NCBI GenBank assembly: GCA_030054195.1
Contig: JASGCJ010000013.1
Coordinates: 1-38,756 of the forward strand
Length of the DNA stretch: 38,756 nt
From: Minisyncoccota bacterium
GTDB lineage: Bacteria > Verrucomicrobiota > Verrucomicrobiia > Methylacidiphilales > Verrucolacustridaceae
Reading direction: 5' to 3'
The translations under genes and the position numbers were made by a program. The notes beneath the pieces were generated by a model. That model was given only the letters and a program-made list of their open reading frames with translations. It had not been told where the DNA came from and did not search any database. Shown in pieces: positions 29,782-38,513 of this stretch (the first letter of the stretch is position 1; every line of letters begins with the position of its first letter).

Positions 29782-31497
29782 ATGAAACATTCAATCGCGC
29801 TGAAGATCTTTGCGTTGGCCGTGGGAATCATTGGATTGACGGTGGTGGTAGCGATTTTGACAAACATTGAAGTGATCGGAATGGGGCGCGACGTGGCCAC
29901 AGTAGCAAGAAAAACGATTCCGTTGGCGAGCAAGGCGGCGGATTTGAATGAGGCGGGTCTGTTTCGTCGGGTGGCCTTTGAGCGGTTGTATCGCGAGTAC
30001 GCGGAGCCTCAGCCTGACCAGGAAACCATTAAGCAGGCGACCGAGAACTTCGAAAAAAATACCACTCGAGTTTATGAGTTGAGCGCCGAGATTCGGGACG
30101 ACTTGAAAGTATTGCCAGATGACCCTCAAGAAAGGGAATTGGCGGCGCAGGCACGGGAGTTGGTGGGTCAGATCGAAAGCAGGTTTTCGTCGACCACGGA
30201 TATAGCTCGCTCAACTTTACAGGCTCGAAAGGCGGGGGATCGGGCAAAGGCGAAAGAGCTTCTGGAGTTTACCTTCAAAGGGCAGACAGAACTTCGGGAG
30301 TTGCGCGACAAACTGCAACAGGTGACGGCCCAGATGGCAGAGATTTCTGCTGTGAGTGCGGAAAATAGAAAAAACAGAGTGTTGATCAGCAGCTCTGCCA
30401 CAACCTTACTCGCGGTGATTCTGGGTTTGGGTGCGGCGTGGATGATTTCACGGAATATGGCTAAGCCGGTGTTAGATCTCCTCGTGAGCACCCGACGTGT
30501 TCAAAGTGGGGATCTCTCGGCTCATACGGGGAAACTCCCAGAGGATGAGATTGGGCAATTGGGAGAAAACTTTAATTTGATGGTGGGAGAACTTCGCAGG
30601 AAGGCAGACCTACAAAAGGCGATTGGGTCTTATATTGATCCGCGGATTGTCGAGAAGGTGATTTTACCGGGTCGGCCTGAAGATGTGATGGGTCAAAAAA
30701 GGTTGATGACGGTTCTTTTCACGGATTTGGTGGGTTTCACCACATTGGGGGAAAATCTGACCGCGGGCGGATTGGTCCACGTAATCAATCGCTATTTCAC
30801 CCTGATGTCGGAGTGTGTTCAGAAAGAGCGTGGGATCATCGATAAGTTTATCGGAGATGCAATCATGGCGTACTGGGGGCCGCCTTTTATTGCGGAGGAG
30901 GAGCAGGGATTGGCGGCGTGCCGTGCTGCGTTAGCCCAGGTGGAAGCCTTGGCTCGTTTTCGTGCAGAACTGCCTGATCTGATGGGAATGAGAAAAAATC
31001 TTCCTTTTATCAATTTGCGGATTGGAATGGCGACAGGAGAGGTGGTGGTGGGAAATATCGGAAGTGACACGGCCCGAAGTTACACGGTGATGGGAGATAC
31101 GGTGAATTTAGCCTCTCGATTGGAGTCAGCGAATACGCTGTATGGCACGAGGATTCTTATTTCGGAGGAAACGCGCCGAATGGTGGAGCGGGGGATGGAG
31201 ACACGGGAGGTGGATTTGATTGCAGTGAAAGGGAAGAGTGATCCGGTGGGGGTCTATGAACTGCTTGCAGAGCAAGGAAAACTGAAGCCTGAGGTGGAAG
31301 ATAAACGAGGACGGTCTGAGCAGGCTTTGGGGGCATACCGACGTCAGGATTGGCCTGTGGCTGAGGGATTGTTTCGAGAAATGGTGGAAAAGTATGCGGA
31401 TGGTCCTGCTAAAACGTTCTTGGACCGAATCCCTTTTTTGAAGAAAAATCCGCCAGGTCCAGGTTGGGACGGGGTTTGGCGGATGACAGAAAAGTAG
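29782..31497 (+). CDS. Membrane-bound class III adenylate cyclase with HAMP domain
   Basis: Probable receptor cyclase of 571 residues. A transmembrane helix at about 8-28 and a sensor region of helices (30-200, 4-helix-bundle type) lead to a second helix at about 203-222, a HAMP domain at 223-275, and a class III cyclase domain at about 305-485. Metal-binding Asp315 (F-T-D-L-V-G-F-T) and Asp359 (I-G-D-A), Lys355, and Asn442/Arg446 (V-N-L-A-S-R) are all present, so the domain looks active. Lys355 with Thr435 is the pair expected for ATP rather than GTP. The C-terminal 80 residues form a helical tail. The output cAMP could link to the CRP-like site at 10071, which is only inference. Converges with zwf, 3 bp apart. 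Confidence 0.9.
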   Translation: MKHSIALKIFALAVGIIGLTVVVAILTNIEVIGMGRDVATVARKTIPLASKAADLNEAGLFRRVAFERLYREYAEPQPDQETIKQATENFEKNTTRVYELSAEIRDDLKVLPDDPQERELAAQARELVGQIESRFSSTTDIARSTLQARKAGDRAKAKELLEFTFKGQTELRELRDKLQQVTAQMAEISAVSAENRKNRVLISSSATTLLAVILGLGAAWMISRNMAKPVLDLLVSTRRVQSGDLSAHTGKLPEDEIGQLGENFNLMVGELRRKADLQKAIGSYIDPRIVEKVILPGRPEDVMGQKRLMTVLFTDLVGFTTLGENLTAGGLVHVINRYFTLMSECVQKERGIIDKFIGDAIMAYWGPPFIAEEEQGLAACRAALAQVEALARFRAELPDLMGMRKNLPFINLRIGMATGEVVVGNIGSDTARSYTVMGDTVNLASRLESANTLYGTRILISEETRRMVERGMETREVDLIAVKGKSDPVGVYELLAEQGKLKPEVEDKRGRSEQALGAYRRQDWPVAEGLFREMVEKYADGPAKTFLDRIPFLKKNPPGPGWDGVWRMTEK

Positions 31498-31514
31498 GGG
31501 TCAGGCTTTTGACC
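31498..31514. other. GGTCA/TGACC inverted repeat between convergent genes
   Basis: GGTCA and TGACC arms around GGCTTT, overlapping the zwf stop codon directly after the cyclase stop. Too short for a confident terminator. Confidence 0.25.
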
Positions 31515-33033
31515 GCGCGTCGAGGTCGACCCAGTGATTTCCGTCGGCCTTGAGCATATGTTCGGCTTCGATGGGACCCCAAGATCCTGTGCGATAGAGC
31601 GACATGGGGTTTTCCTGCCACCCGTTGCGAACGGCGTCGACGATTCTCCATGCCTCGAGCACCTCGTCGTCCCGTGTAAAGAGGGTGGAGTCACCAAAAA
31701 TAGCATCTCCGAGAAGACGTTCGTAAGCTTCGGGGGAGTAGGAACCGAACTCGCTGGCGTAACAGAACTCCATATCGACCGGCTGAACGGTGCTGCGTCC
31801 GGGGCGTTTGGCATTGAAGCAGAGATGCACGCCCTCGTCGGGTTGGAGGCGGATATGCATCGCATTGCGGCTGAGGAGGTCCCCGAATTCCGCACGGAAG
31901 AGAGCGGCGGGTGGACGACGAAATACGATGACAATTTCCGAGGCGCGAGTGGTGAGGGCTTTTCCGGTGCGAAGATAGAAGGGAACACCCGACCAGCGCC
32001 AGTTATCGATTTGAATTTTGAGGGCGGCGTAGGTTTCAGTGGAGGAGTTTGGATTCACACGATCCGTCTGGCGATATCCCTCGTATTGCGCCCGAACCGT
32101 GCTGGCACGGATAGTTTCTAATTTTGGGGTGGTGATGGAGCGGAGAACTTTAACTTTTTCGTCGTGGATGGATTGGGAGGTTAAGTTTGCGGGTGGTTCC
32201 ATGGCCGTGATGGAAAGAAGCTGCATCATGTGGTTTTGAACCATGTCTCGCATGGCTCCGACCTCGTCATAGAAAGCGCCCCGGGTGCCAACCCCTTCTT
32301 GTTCCGCAACGGTGATCTGGACGTTGTCGATCAGGTTGCTGTTCCAGATGGGTTCCCAGATTGAGTTGGCAAAGCGGAAATAGAGAAGATTCTGAACTGT
32401 TTCCTTGCCGAGGTAGTGATCGATGCGGAAAAGGTTGGATTCATCCAGGCAGGATTGGAGGTCAGAGACCAGTTTACGGGCGGAAGTGAGATCGTGACCA
32501 AAAGGTTTTTCGACTACAACGCGGGCGGGAAGTGTCGGGCTGACGAGGCCGGCTTTCGCAAGTTGTTGGACGACGGTGGCAAAGTAGTCAGGCGCCGTGG
32601 CAAGATAAAAGACGTGTTGGGTCAGGCCACGGGTTTTGGCCAACTCCTCAAGCGTTTTTTTGAGTTCTAGGTAGGCTTTGGGGTCGTCAAAATTCCCAGC
32701 ATGGTAGGAAAGTTTGGGGGTGAAGTTTGTCCAGTCTTGGGCAGAGACGGGGCGCAGACGGGAAAACTTATCCAGGCCCTCCTTCATTTCTTTCCGGAAT
32801 TCGTCATTCGTCTTGGGACGTCGGGCAAAGCCGATGATTGAGTAATCGGATGGGAGAGCGCCTTCGTGTTGCAGGCCAAAGATGGCGGGGACGAGTTTGC
32901 GGGTGGTGAGGTCTCCGCTGGCACCAAAGATGACCATGACGAATGGGGGGAGGACCCGATCCGGTTTTGGGGTAGGGCCGGAGGAGCTCTTTTTGGTAGA
33001 TGGGACGAGTGAGGGGGCGGCGGCGGGGCTCAT
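31501..33033 (-). CDS. zwf: Glucose-6-phosphate 1-dehydrogenase
   Basis: NADP-dependent entry enzyme of the oxidative pentose phosphate pathway, 510 residues from ATG 33033. The nucleotide motif G-A-S-G-D-L-T-T-R-K-L is near residue 35, and the substrate/catalytic motif R-I-D-H-Y-L-G-K-E is present. The first 25 residues are a Pro/Ser-rich low-complexity extension. ATG 33033 overlaps the stop of the lactonase gene as ATGA; a TTG at 33045 would add four residues. Product is passed directly to the next enzyme encoded upstream. Confidence 0.96.
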   Translation of the reverse strand: MSPAAAPSLVPSTKKSSSGPTPKPDRVLPPFVMVIFGASGDLTTRKLVPAIFGLQHEGALPSDYSIIGFARRPKTNDEFRKEMKEGLDKFSRLRPVSAQDWTNFTPKLSYHAGNFDDPKAYLELKKTLEELAKTRGLTQHVFYLATAPDYFATVVQQLAKAGLVSPTLPARVVVEKPFGHDLTSARKLVSDLQSCLDESNLFRIDHYLGKETVQNLLYFRFANSIWEPIWNSNLIDNVQITVAEQEGVGTRGAFYDEVGAMRDMVQNHMMQLLSITAMEPPANLTSQSIHDEKVKVLRSITTPKLETIRASTVRAQYEGYRQTDRVNPNSSTETYAALKIQIDNWRWSGVPFYLRTGKALTTRASEIVIVFRRPPAALFRAEFGDLLSRNAMHIRLQPDEGVHLCFNAKRPGRSTVQPVDMEFCYASEFGSYSPEAYERLLGDAIFGDSTLFTRDDEVLEAWRIVDAVRNGWQENPMSLYRTGSWGPIEAEHMLKADGNHWVDLDARSKA

Positions 33034-33710
33034 GGCTGGGTGCAATGGTAGATTTCGATTGTTCCGCGGTCACTACGAACCTTGGCCGCGGGAAAGGTGG
33101 CTTTGGGGTCGTCTTGCGCAAGGGCACGGATGTAGGGATCTTTGGAAGGGCCACGGGTCACGAACCAGATCGCCCGTGCGTAGCGGAGGAGCGTGTAGGT
33201 GGAGGTGACGCGCCAGACGCCGAGTTTGGGAACGAAGTTGGGGGCGATCAGGAGTTTTTCTTCTTTGAGGGCGGCAGTTTCGGGGAAGAGAGAGGATGTG
33301 TGACCGTCGTCACCGATTCCGAGAAGGATGAGATCGAAGCGGGGAGGATCGCCCAGGTCGTTGCGGATCTGCTTTTCGTAGGCACGAGCACCGATTTCGG
33401 CAGTGCCGATTTCGCTATGGACGCGTTCGATATGAACTCCTGTTCCTTGGAAAGCTTCGTGCACCATACGGTAGTTGCTGTCTTTATGATCCGAGGTGAC
33501 CCAACGTTCGTCGCCTAGGTAGAGGCGGGTGGCAGACCAGGGCCATTTGAGGCTGGCGAGGCGTTGGTAGAGAGCTTTCGGAGTGGAACCTCCAGAGAGG
33601 GAAACGTGAAAGGTGCCTCGGGCTTGGAGGGCAGGACCGCCCAAGGCTTCCCAACCGGCTACCATGGCGTCGAGCCAAGGGGTAGGTTCTGAAAATTCGT
33701 GCAAAAGCAT
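33030..33710 (-). CDS. pgl: 6-phosphogluconolactonase
   Basis: Hydrolyses 6-phosphogluconolactone, the product of Zwf. Motifs of the SOL/DevB family: L-S-G-G-S-T-P-K-A-L-Y, Y-L-G-D-E-R-W-V, D-S-N-Y-R-M and L-G-I-G-D-D-G-H-T-S-S-L-F-P. ATG 33710 gives 226 residues and the usual N-terminus; a TTG at 33740 would add ten hydrophobic residues. Translationally coupled to zwf. Divergent from the PPK2 gene with 92 bp between starts. Confidence 0.93.
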   Translation of the reverse strand: MLLHEFSEPTPWLDAMVAGWEALGGPALQARGTFHVSLSGGSTPKALYQRLASLKWPWSATRLYLGDERWVTSDHKDSNYRMVHEAFQGTGVHIERVHSEIGTAEIGARAYEKQIRNDLGDPPRFDLILLGIGDDGHTSSLFPETAALKEEKLLIAPNFVPKLGVWRVTSTYTLLRYARAIWFVTRGPSKDPYIRALAQDDPKATFPAAKVRSDRGTIEIYHCTQP

Positions 33711-33802
33711 AAGAAGAAACAGTGCCAAAATTTTGCTCAAAAGCGATGAGCAATTCTTCGGTTGAGGCTGGCAGTTTCCCTAGAATTGGGTAGGCAGAGG
33801 GG

Positions 33803-34528
33803 GTGAGAACTCGGTTAGACCATCTGGATTTGGACAAGCAGATTGAGGAGAAGTCGGAATATCGGGAGAAGTTGCGGGGACTTCAGCTCAAGCTGTTGCA
33901 TGCGCAAAGGTTGTTGCAGGACAGCGCAAAGAGTTTGATCTTGGTTTTCGAGGGGCCGGATGCGGCGGGAAAAGGTGGAGTGATCAAAAGGCTGACGGAA
34001 CGATTGGATCCCCGATTGGTGCGAGTTTGGTCGGTGGTAAAGCCAACGGAAGAAGAGAAGGCGCATCACTACTTATGGCGTTTTTGGAGCAAGATTCCGG
34101 CGACGGGGCAGACGGCGATCTTTGACCGAAGCTGGTATGGGCGGGTGTTGGTGGAGAGGGTGGAAAGTTTTGCGAAGAAGGAGGAGTGGAAGAGGGGGTA
34201 TCGTGAAATTTTGGATTTTGAGAGAACACTGGTGGACGGAGGAGCGATCTTGATGAAGTTTTTCGTGCACATCACAAAGTCCGAGCAGTTGCGCCGTTTT
34301 GAGAGGCGAGCGGCGGATCCCTACAAGCATTGGAAGATCAGTGAGGAAGATTGGAGAAACCGCAGAAAATGGAATGAGCATATTCTGGCAGCGGAGGAGA
34401 TGTTCGTCAGGACGAACTCCCGATTCGCTTCCTGGAATTTGATTGAGGGAAATTACAAGTGGTATGCCCGGATCAAGGTGATGAAGCTCTTGGTGAAGAG
34501 GATGGAGCAGGAGTTTGGGGCTTTATGA
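33803..34528 (+). CDS. PPK2-family polyphosphate kinase/phosphotransferase
   Basis: Transfers phosphate between polyphosphate and nucleotides, or phosphorylates AMP/ADP depending on subclass. The 241-residue product has Walker A G-P-D-A-A-G-K-G-G at 51-59, the F-D-R-S-W-Y-G-R Walker B-type motif with Asp107, and a lid region rich in Arg and Lys (R-R-F-E-R-R-A-A-D-P-Y-K-H-W-K). GTG start preceded by an AGAGG Shine-Dalgarno, with TAGAAT at 33781-33786 as a likely -10. Stop overlaps the thioesterase start (ATGA). The short form suggests PPK2 class I or III; the exact class needs a tree. Confidence 0.9.
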   Translation: MRTRLDHLDLDKQIEEKSEYREKLRGLQLKLLHAQRLLQDSAKSLILVFEGPDAAGKGGVIKRLTERLDPRLVRVWSVVKPTEEEKAHHYLWRFWSKIPATGQTAIFDRSWYGRVLVERVESFAKKEEWKRGYREILDFERTLVDGGAILMKFFVHITKSEQLRRFERRAADPYKHWKISEEDWRNRRKWNEHILAAEEMFVRTNSRFASWNLIEGNYKWYARIKVMKLLVKRMEQEFGAL

Positions 34529-34932
34529 AAGCGGGGGCAGAGGTCGAGCGGGAATTCACCGTTTACTTTTTTGATACGGATGCGGGTGGGGTCGCGCATA
34601 ATTTAACGTATTTGCGATGGATTGAGGCGGTGCGGACGGATTTGGCGGAGGCTCTGGGCTGGGGGATTGGGGAGATGGTGGGTGGGATGCATGGGTGTCC
34701 TGTGTTAACGAAGACGGAGGTGGAGTATTTGAAGCCAGCCAAGCTGGGGGATCGGGTGCGGGTTGTGTCGCGTTTGGGTCAGGTAGGGAAAGTTCGTTTT
34801 ACAGTTGAATCTGAGGTCCAGGGTGCGGAGGGGCAGCTATTTTGTCGGGCGAAGCAGGAGTTGGTATCCGTGGATTTGAAGACAGGCAAAGCCAAGGCTT
34901 TGCGTGAGGATTGGCGAAAGAAGCACGGGTAG
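34525..34932 (+). CDS. YbgC/4-hydroxybenzoyl-CoA-type thioesterase
   Basis: Hot-dog-fold acyl-CoA thioesterase, 135 residues. The motif [12 protein letters not shown] at 15-26 contains catalytic Asp19, as in YbgC. A longer frame from 34459 is only overlap with the kinase gene. No tol-pal genes are nearby, so the YbgC cell-envelope role is not supported by context. Probably co-transcribed with the PPK2 gene. Confidence 0.88.
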   Translation: MKAGAEVEREFTVYFFDTDAGGVAHNLTYLRWIEAVRTDLAEALGWGIGEMVGGMHGCPVLTKTEVEYLKPAKLGDRVRVVSRLGQVGKVRFTVESEVQGAEGQLFCRAKQELVSVDLKTGKAKALREDWRKKHG

Positions 34933-34955
34933 TTTGGGGCGGGGTGGTTACGGGC

Positions 34956-34983
34956 TTGAGGGGAGGGAGAGGTGTGGCAGAAT
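34956..34983 (+). promoter_or_regulatory. Candidate promoter of ilvD
   Basis: TTGAGG (34956-34961), 16-bp spacer, CAGAAT (34978-34983), then 8 nt to ATG 34992. Same -35 sequence and same -10-to-start distance as the DUF202 promoter. Confidence 0.4.
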
Positions 34984-34991
34984 TCAAGTTC

Positions 34992-36698
34992 ATGAAGTCC
35001 AAGAAATCTGGGTGGAAGGCGCGTCAGTGGTCGGGGCCGTTGGTGGATGGAATGGAGCGGGCCCCCAGTCGGGCGATGTTGCATGCAGTAGGATTTGAGC
35101 AGGAAGATTTTTCCAAACCGCAGGTTGGGATTGCTTCGACGTGGAGTCAGGTGACGCCGTGCAACTCGCATATTGATGAGTTGGCGCGGGAGGCGGCGGC
35201 GGGGGCGAATGAGGCGGGCGGAAAGGCAGTGATTTTTAATACGATTACGATTTCGGATGGAATTTCGATGGGGTCGGAAGGGATGAAGTATTCGCTGGTT
35301 TCGCGGGAGGTGATTGCGGACTCGATCGAAACGGTGGTGGGGTGTCAGGGGTTCGATGCCTTGGTGGCGTTGGGGGGGTGTGACAAGAATATGCCAGGGT
35401 GTGTCATCGCGATGTTGCGGTTGAATCGACCTGCGGTGTTTGTTTATGGGGGGACGATTTTGCCCGGGTGTTTAGGAAAGAAGGATTTAGATATTGTGAG
35501 CGTGTTTGAGGCGGTGGGTCAGAGGGCAAAGGGGTCGATTACGGATGAGCAGTTGGGAGAAATTGAAAAGTGTGCGATTCCAGGTCCGGGATCGTGTGGG
35601 GGAATGTACACGGCCAACACGATGGCGTGTGCGATCGAGGCGATGGGGTTGAGTTTGCCCAATAGCTCTGCGATGGCTGCGGTTTCACCCAATAAAAAGT
35701 TGGATGCCAGGGAGGCAGGCAAGGCAGCGATGGCCTTGGCGTTGAAAGGAATTTGTCCGAGAGATATTTTGACGAGAAAAGCGATGGAGAACGCCATTGT
35801 GGTGATTACGGCGTTGGGGGGATCGACGAATGCGGTGTTGCACTTTTTAGCGATTGCATGGGCGGCAGGGGTGAAATTGGAGATTGAGGATATCCAGAAA
35901 ATTGGGCAACGGGTGCCGGTATTGGCAGATCTGAAGCCGAGCGGAAAGTTTGTCATGGCGGAGTTAGTGAGGATTGGGGGGTTGGTGCCGTTGATGAAGC
36001 GGTTGCTGGATCGAGGTCTGTTGCATGGGGAGTGCATGACCGTGACAGGCAAGACGTTGGCAGAGAACTTGAAATATGTCGGGGATTATCCTTCTGGGCA
36101 GGAGGTGATTCGTCCCTTTTCAGATCCGATCAAAAAGACGGGTCATCTCGTGATTTTGAGAGGGAATTTGGCTCCAGGAGGGGCGGTCGCAAAAATTAGT
36201 GGAAAAGAGGGGGAGCGGTTTGAGGGCAGGGCGAAGGTGTATGGGGCGGAGGAGGAAGCAATGAAAGCGATTCTCGCAGGAAAAATTGAGAAAGGGGACG
36301 TGGTGGTGATTCGATATGAGGGGCCGCGGGGTGGGCCGGGGATGCGTGAGATGTTGGCGCCGACGAGTGCGATCATGGGTCAGGGGCTGGGGAAGGATGT
36401 GGCATTGATCACAGATGGAAGGTTTTCCGGGGGAACGCACGGTTTTGTGGTGGGTCATATCACCCCTGAGGCGTATGACGGGGGGCCTTTGGCTTTGGTG
36501 AAGAACGGAGATCGAATTGTAATTGATGCAAAAACCAGAAAGATGCAGCTGGATATTTCTGGTGCGGAGATGAAAAAAAGGGCGAAGGCATGGAAAAAGC
36601 CGAAGCCGAAATATACGAAGGGGGTTTTGGCCAAATTTGCTCACAGTGTCGCGGATGCGTCTCATGGGGCCGTGACGGACGAGGGGCTGAGCCTTTAA
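34992..36698 (+). CDS. ilvD: Dihydroxy-acid dehydratase
   Basis: Dehydrates 2,3-dihydroxy-3-methylbutanoate and its homologue in valine, leucine and isoleucine synthesis. From ATG 34992 the product is 568 residues. The three conserved iron-sulfur cysteines are Cys57 (T-P-C-N-S-H), Cys130 (G-G-C-D-K-N-M-P-G) and Cys202 ([12 protein letters not shown]). The late motif [15 protein letters not shown] is also present. The 59-bp gap from the thioesterase contains a promoter candidate. No other ilv genes are near. Confidence 0.96.
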   Translation: MKSKKSGWKARQWSGPLVDGMERAPSRAMLHAVGFEQEDFSKPQVGIASTWSQVTPCNSHIDELAREAAAGANEAGGKAVIFNTITISDGISMGSEGMKYSLVSREVIADSIETVVGCQGFDALVALGGCDKNMPGCVIAMLRLNRPAVFVYGGTILPGCLGKKDLDIVSVFEAVGQRAKGSITDEQLGEIEKCAIPGPGSCGGMYTANTMACAIEAMGLSLPNSSAMAAVSPNKKLDAREAGKAAMALALKGICPRDILTRKAMENAIVVITALGGSTNAVLHFLAIAWAAGVKLEIEDIQKIGQRVPVLADLKPSGKFVMAELVRIGGLVPLMKRLLDRGLLHGECMTVTGKTLAENLKYVGDYPSGQEVIRPFSDPIKKTGHLVILRGNLAPGGAVAKISGKEGERFEGRAKVYGAEEEAMKAILAGKIEKGDVVVIRYEGPRGGPGMREMLAPTSAIMGQGLGKDVALITDGRFSGGTHGFVVGHITPEAYDGGPLALVKNGDRIVIDAKTRKMQLDISGAEMKKRAKAWKKPKPKYTKGVLAKFAHSVADASHGAVTDEGLSL

Positions 36699-37343
36699 TT
36701 GAAACGCGGAGGTTGGGGATCGGCGGCATTATTCCTGGGGATCGTCATTATGTTGGGGATCGGGGTGCGGGCGTGTTTGGATCTGCCCTCTAAGATAGCG
36801 TCTCGGACTGCGTCTGGGGTTAGGGAGGGGGTGGCTGAAGTATTTGTGGATCTACTTCATGTTCGGCCGGAGGTTCGGGAGGGGACGAAAGTGGTATGGG
36901 GTCAGACCTCGGCGCGTAGTGAGGTCATCGTCGCGGCAAAAAAAATCGAAGTGGGTTATGATTGGGAACATCGATGGTTGGGGAGTCGGAAGGTAATTCG
37001 TCTAACCCAAACGTATGAGGTGAAGGCGGGGTTTGATCTGCGGAAATCATTTTGGGTTGAGATGGGACCGGGGCAAGGTGAGGCAACTGCGCATCTTCCA
37101 GCACCAGAAATCCTGGCTACGAGTCCTGTGGGGGATGTGTCCTACCGGGACGAGGATGGGTGGTGGAATAAGGTTACAGATGAGGATCGATCGAAAGCCC
37201 TTACGGCCTTGGCGGGGGAGGCTAGGAGGCAGGGGGAGAAAGGGCCTATATTGGAGGAGGCGAAAGAGGTGGCGGGAAGCCGGTTAGTTGATTTGGCTCG
37301 GGCGAAGAAGATTCGATTGCAACTGGACTACCTAAAACCGTAG
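36699..37343 (+). CDS. DUF4230 family membrane-anchored protein
   Basis: The 214-residue protein has an N-terminal anchor (about residues 8-26) and a soluble domain with the basic and beta-rich pattern of DUF4230 (V-I-V-A-A-K-K-I-E-V ... V-G-Y-D-W). Function unknown. It starts with TTG immediately after the ilvD stop; the next ATG lies inside the membrane anchor. GAGGGG about 13 nt upstream, inside ilvD, may be its ribosome-binding site. Confidence 0.7.
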   Translation: MKRGGWGSAALFLGIVIMLGIGVRACLDLPSKIASRTASGVREGVAEVFVDLLHVRPEVREGTKVVWGQTSARSEVIVAAKKIEVGYDWEHRWLGSRKVIRLTQTYEVKAGFDLRKSFWVEMGPGQGEATAHLPAPEILATSPVGDVSYRDEDGWWNKVTDEDRSKALTALAGEARRQGEKGPILEEAKEVAGSRLVDLARAKKIRLQLDYLKP

Positions 37344-37361
37344 TCGGCATAATATCCTGTC

Positions 37362-38510
37362 GTGAGTGCTCCTGTTTATCCGCCTGTGAAGCCAAACAGG
37401 AGAGATGGAAGCGGCCAATTTGCAGGAAAAACAGATTGGAAAGCATTCTTCAAGAAGACGATTGTGATCGTCTTTCTTTTTTCACTCGCGGTACATGTCC
37501 TTCTCTTGATCGGATTTGGAGGAGTGACACTTTTCAAGGGTCGTATCGGGGGAGTGCCTTTTTCAGCGGAGAGTTTGCCAAGTGAGACGGCTCAGACACC
37601 TCCTGCCCCGCCTGAGGAAGAGATGGTTCAGGAGGAGAAGAGTGCAGATCCCAACCTGATGGATGAGGCGCCTGCGGCAGAGGAGTCGGCTCCTCCGCTT
37701 GAAATGATGACTGTGCCTGGGGGAGCAAGTTGGGCACCCGCAATTCCGAAGGATATGAAAACGTCCCTGACTGGAAGTGTTGGAGGAACGGGCACGGGGA
37801 CGGGAACAGGCACGGGGACGGGAACAGGCACGGGGACGGGAAAAGGGACGGGTAGGTCGGGGATGAAACTGTTTGGGGTAGAGGTACAGGCAAAGAAGCT
37901 GGGAGTTTTGGTGGATATTTCTGGCTCGATGCAATCCTATATCCCTGCAGTCATGGAGGAGATATTTAAGAAATTTCCTGATGCAGATGTTGTTTTTATG
38001 AATGGATGTGGATTAGAGGATTGGAACACGGCCTTGAAAAACTGGACTGAGATCAATGAGCAGCAGCAAAAAACAGCGAAAGAGAATAAAACAAAGTTTA
38101 TTGGACCTAAAAGCATGCCCAAGCCGCAGGTTGTGAAGTTCAACAGTGCGGAGGCATCTGATTCACCAACCATACGTGGAACAATCAATTATGGTGGATT
38201 CCGAAAGGATTACCCTGATCTTTACGATAAGTTAGCAAGAAGGGGGAATACCTGGATGGTGACCAGCTTTGCTGATTCACATGCGGCTGGGTTAGCGTTT
38301 GATCAATTTGCTCGCAGAAAGGTTGAAGCTATTTACTGGTTTGCGGATTTTGGAGATCCCGTTGTTGGTCCTGCAGCTGAGGAGGCAGCCAAGCTTGTTT
38401 TAGACAATAAAATGGAAGTGATCATTCACTCGACTCGTGGTTTGGGAAAAGCGGGGGATTGGATCAAGCAAGTGAATGGAAAGATCGTGCAGACGAAACT
38501 GGAAAAGTAG
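37362..38510 (+). CDS. Membrane-anchored vWA-like protein with Pro/Glu linker and Gly-Thr repeat
   Basis: The 382-residue protein has a basic cytoplasmic end, one membrane helix (about 33-55), a Pro/Glu-rich periplasmic stretch (70-115) like that of TonB, a Gly-Thr repeat (142-164), and a von Willebrand factor A-like domain from about 170. Its G-V-L-V-D-I-S-G-S-M motif (Asp185, Ser187, Ser189) fits a metal-ion adhesion site. It resembles verrucomicrobial and planctomycete TonB-like/vWA proteins; the partner is unknown. GTG start; TAATAT (37350-37355) lies 6 nt upstream, but no good -35 was found. Confidence 0.72.
   Translation: MSAPVYPPVKPNRRDGSGQFAGKTDWKAFFKKTIVIVFLFSLAVHVLLLIGFGGVTLFKGRIGGVPFSAESLPSETAQTPPAPPEEEMVQEEKSADPNLMDEAPAAEESAPPLEMMTVPGGASWAPAIPKDMKTSLTGSVGGTGTGTGTGTGTGTGTGTGKGTGRSGMKLFGVEVQAKKLGVLVDISGSMQSYIPAVMEEIFKKFPDADVVFMNGCGLEDWNTALKNWTEINEQQQKTAKENKTKFIGPKSMPKPQVVKFNSAEASDSPTIRGTINYGGFRKDYPDLYDKLARRGNTWMVTSFADSHAAGLAFDQFARRKVEAIYWFADFGDPVVGPAAEEAAKLVLDNKMEVIIHSTRGLGKAGDWIKQVNGKIVQTKLEK
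37791..37844 (+). repeat. 18-bp minisatellite, three copies, encoding Gly-Thr
   Basis: GGCACGGGGACGGGAACA at 37791-37808 and 37809-37826, and a third copy with one change at 37827-37844. Being a multiple of 3, copy-number change would lengthen or shorten the linker without frameshift. Confidence 0.85.
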
Positions 38511-38513
38511 TGT

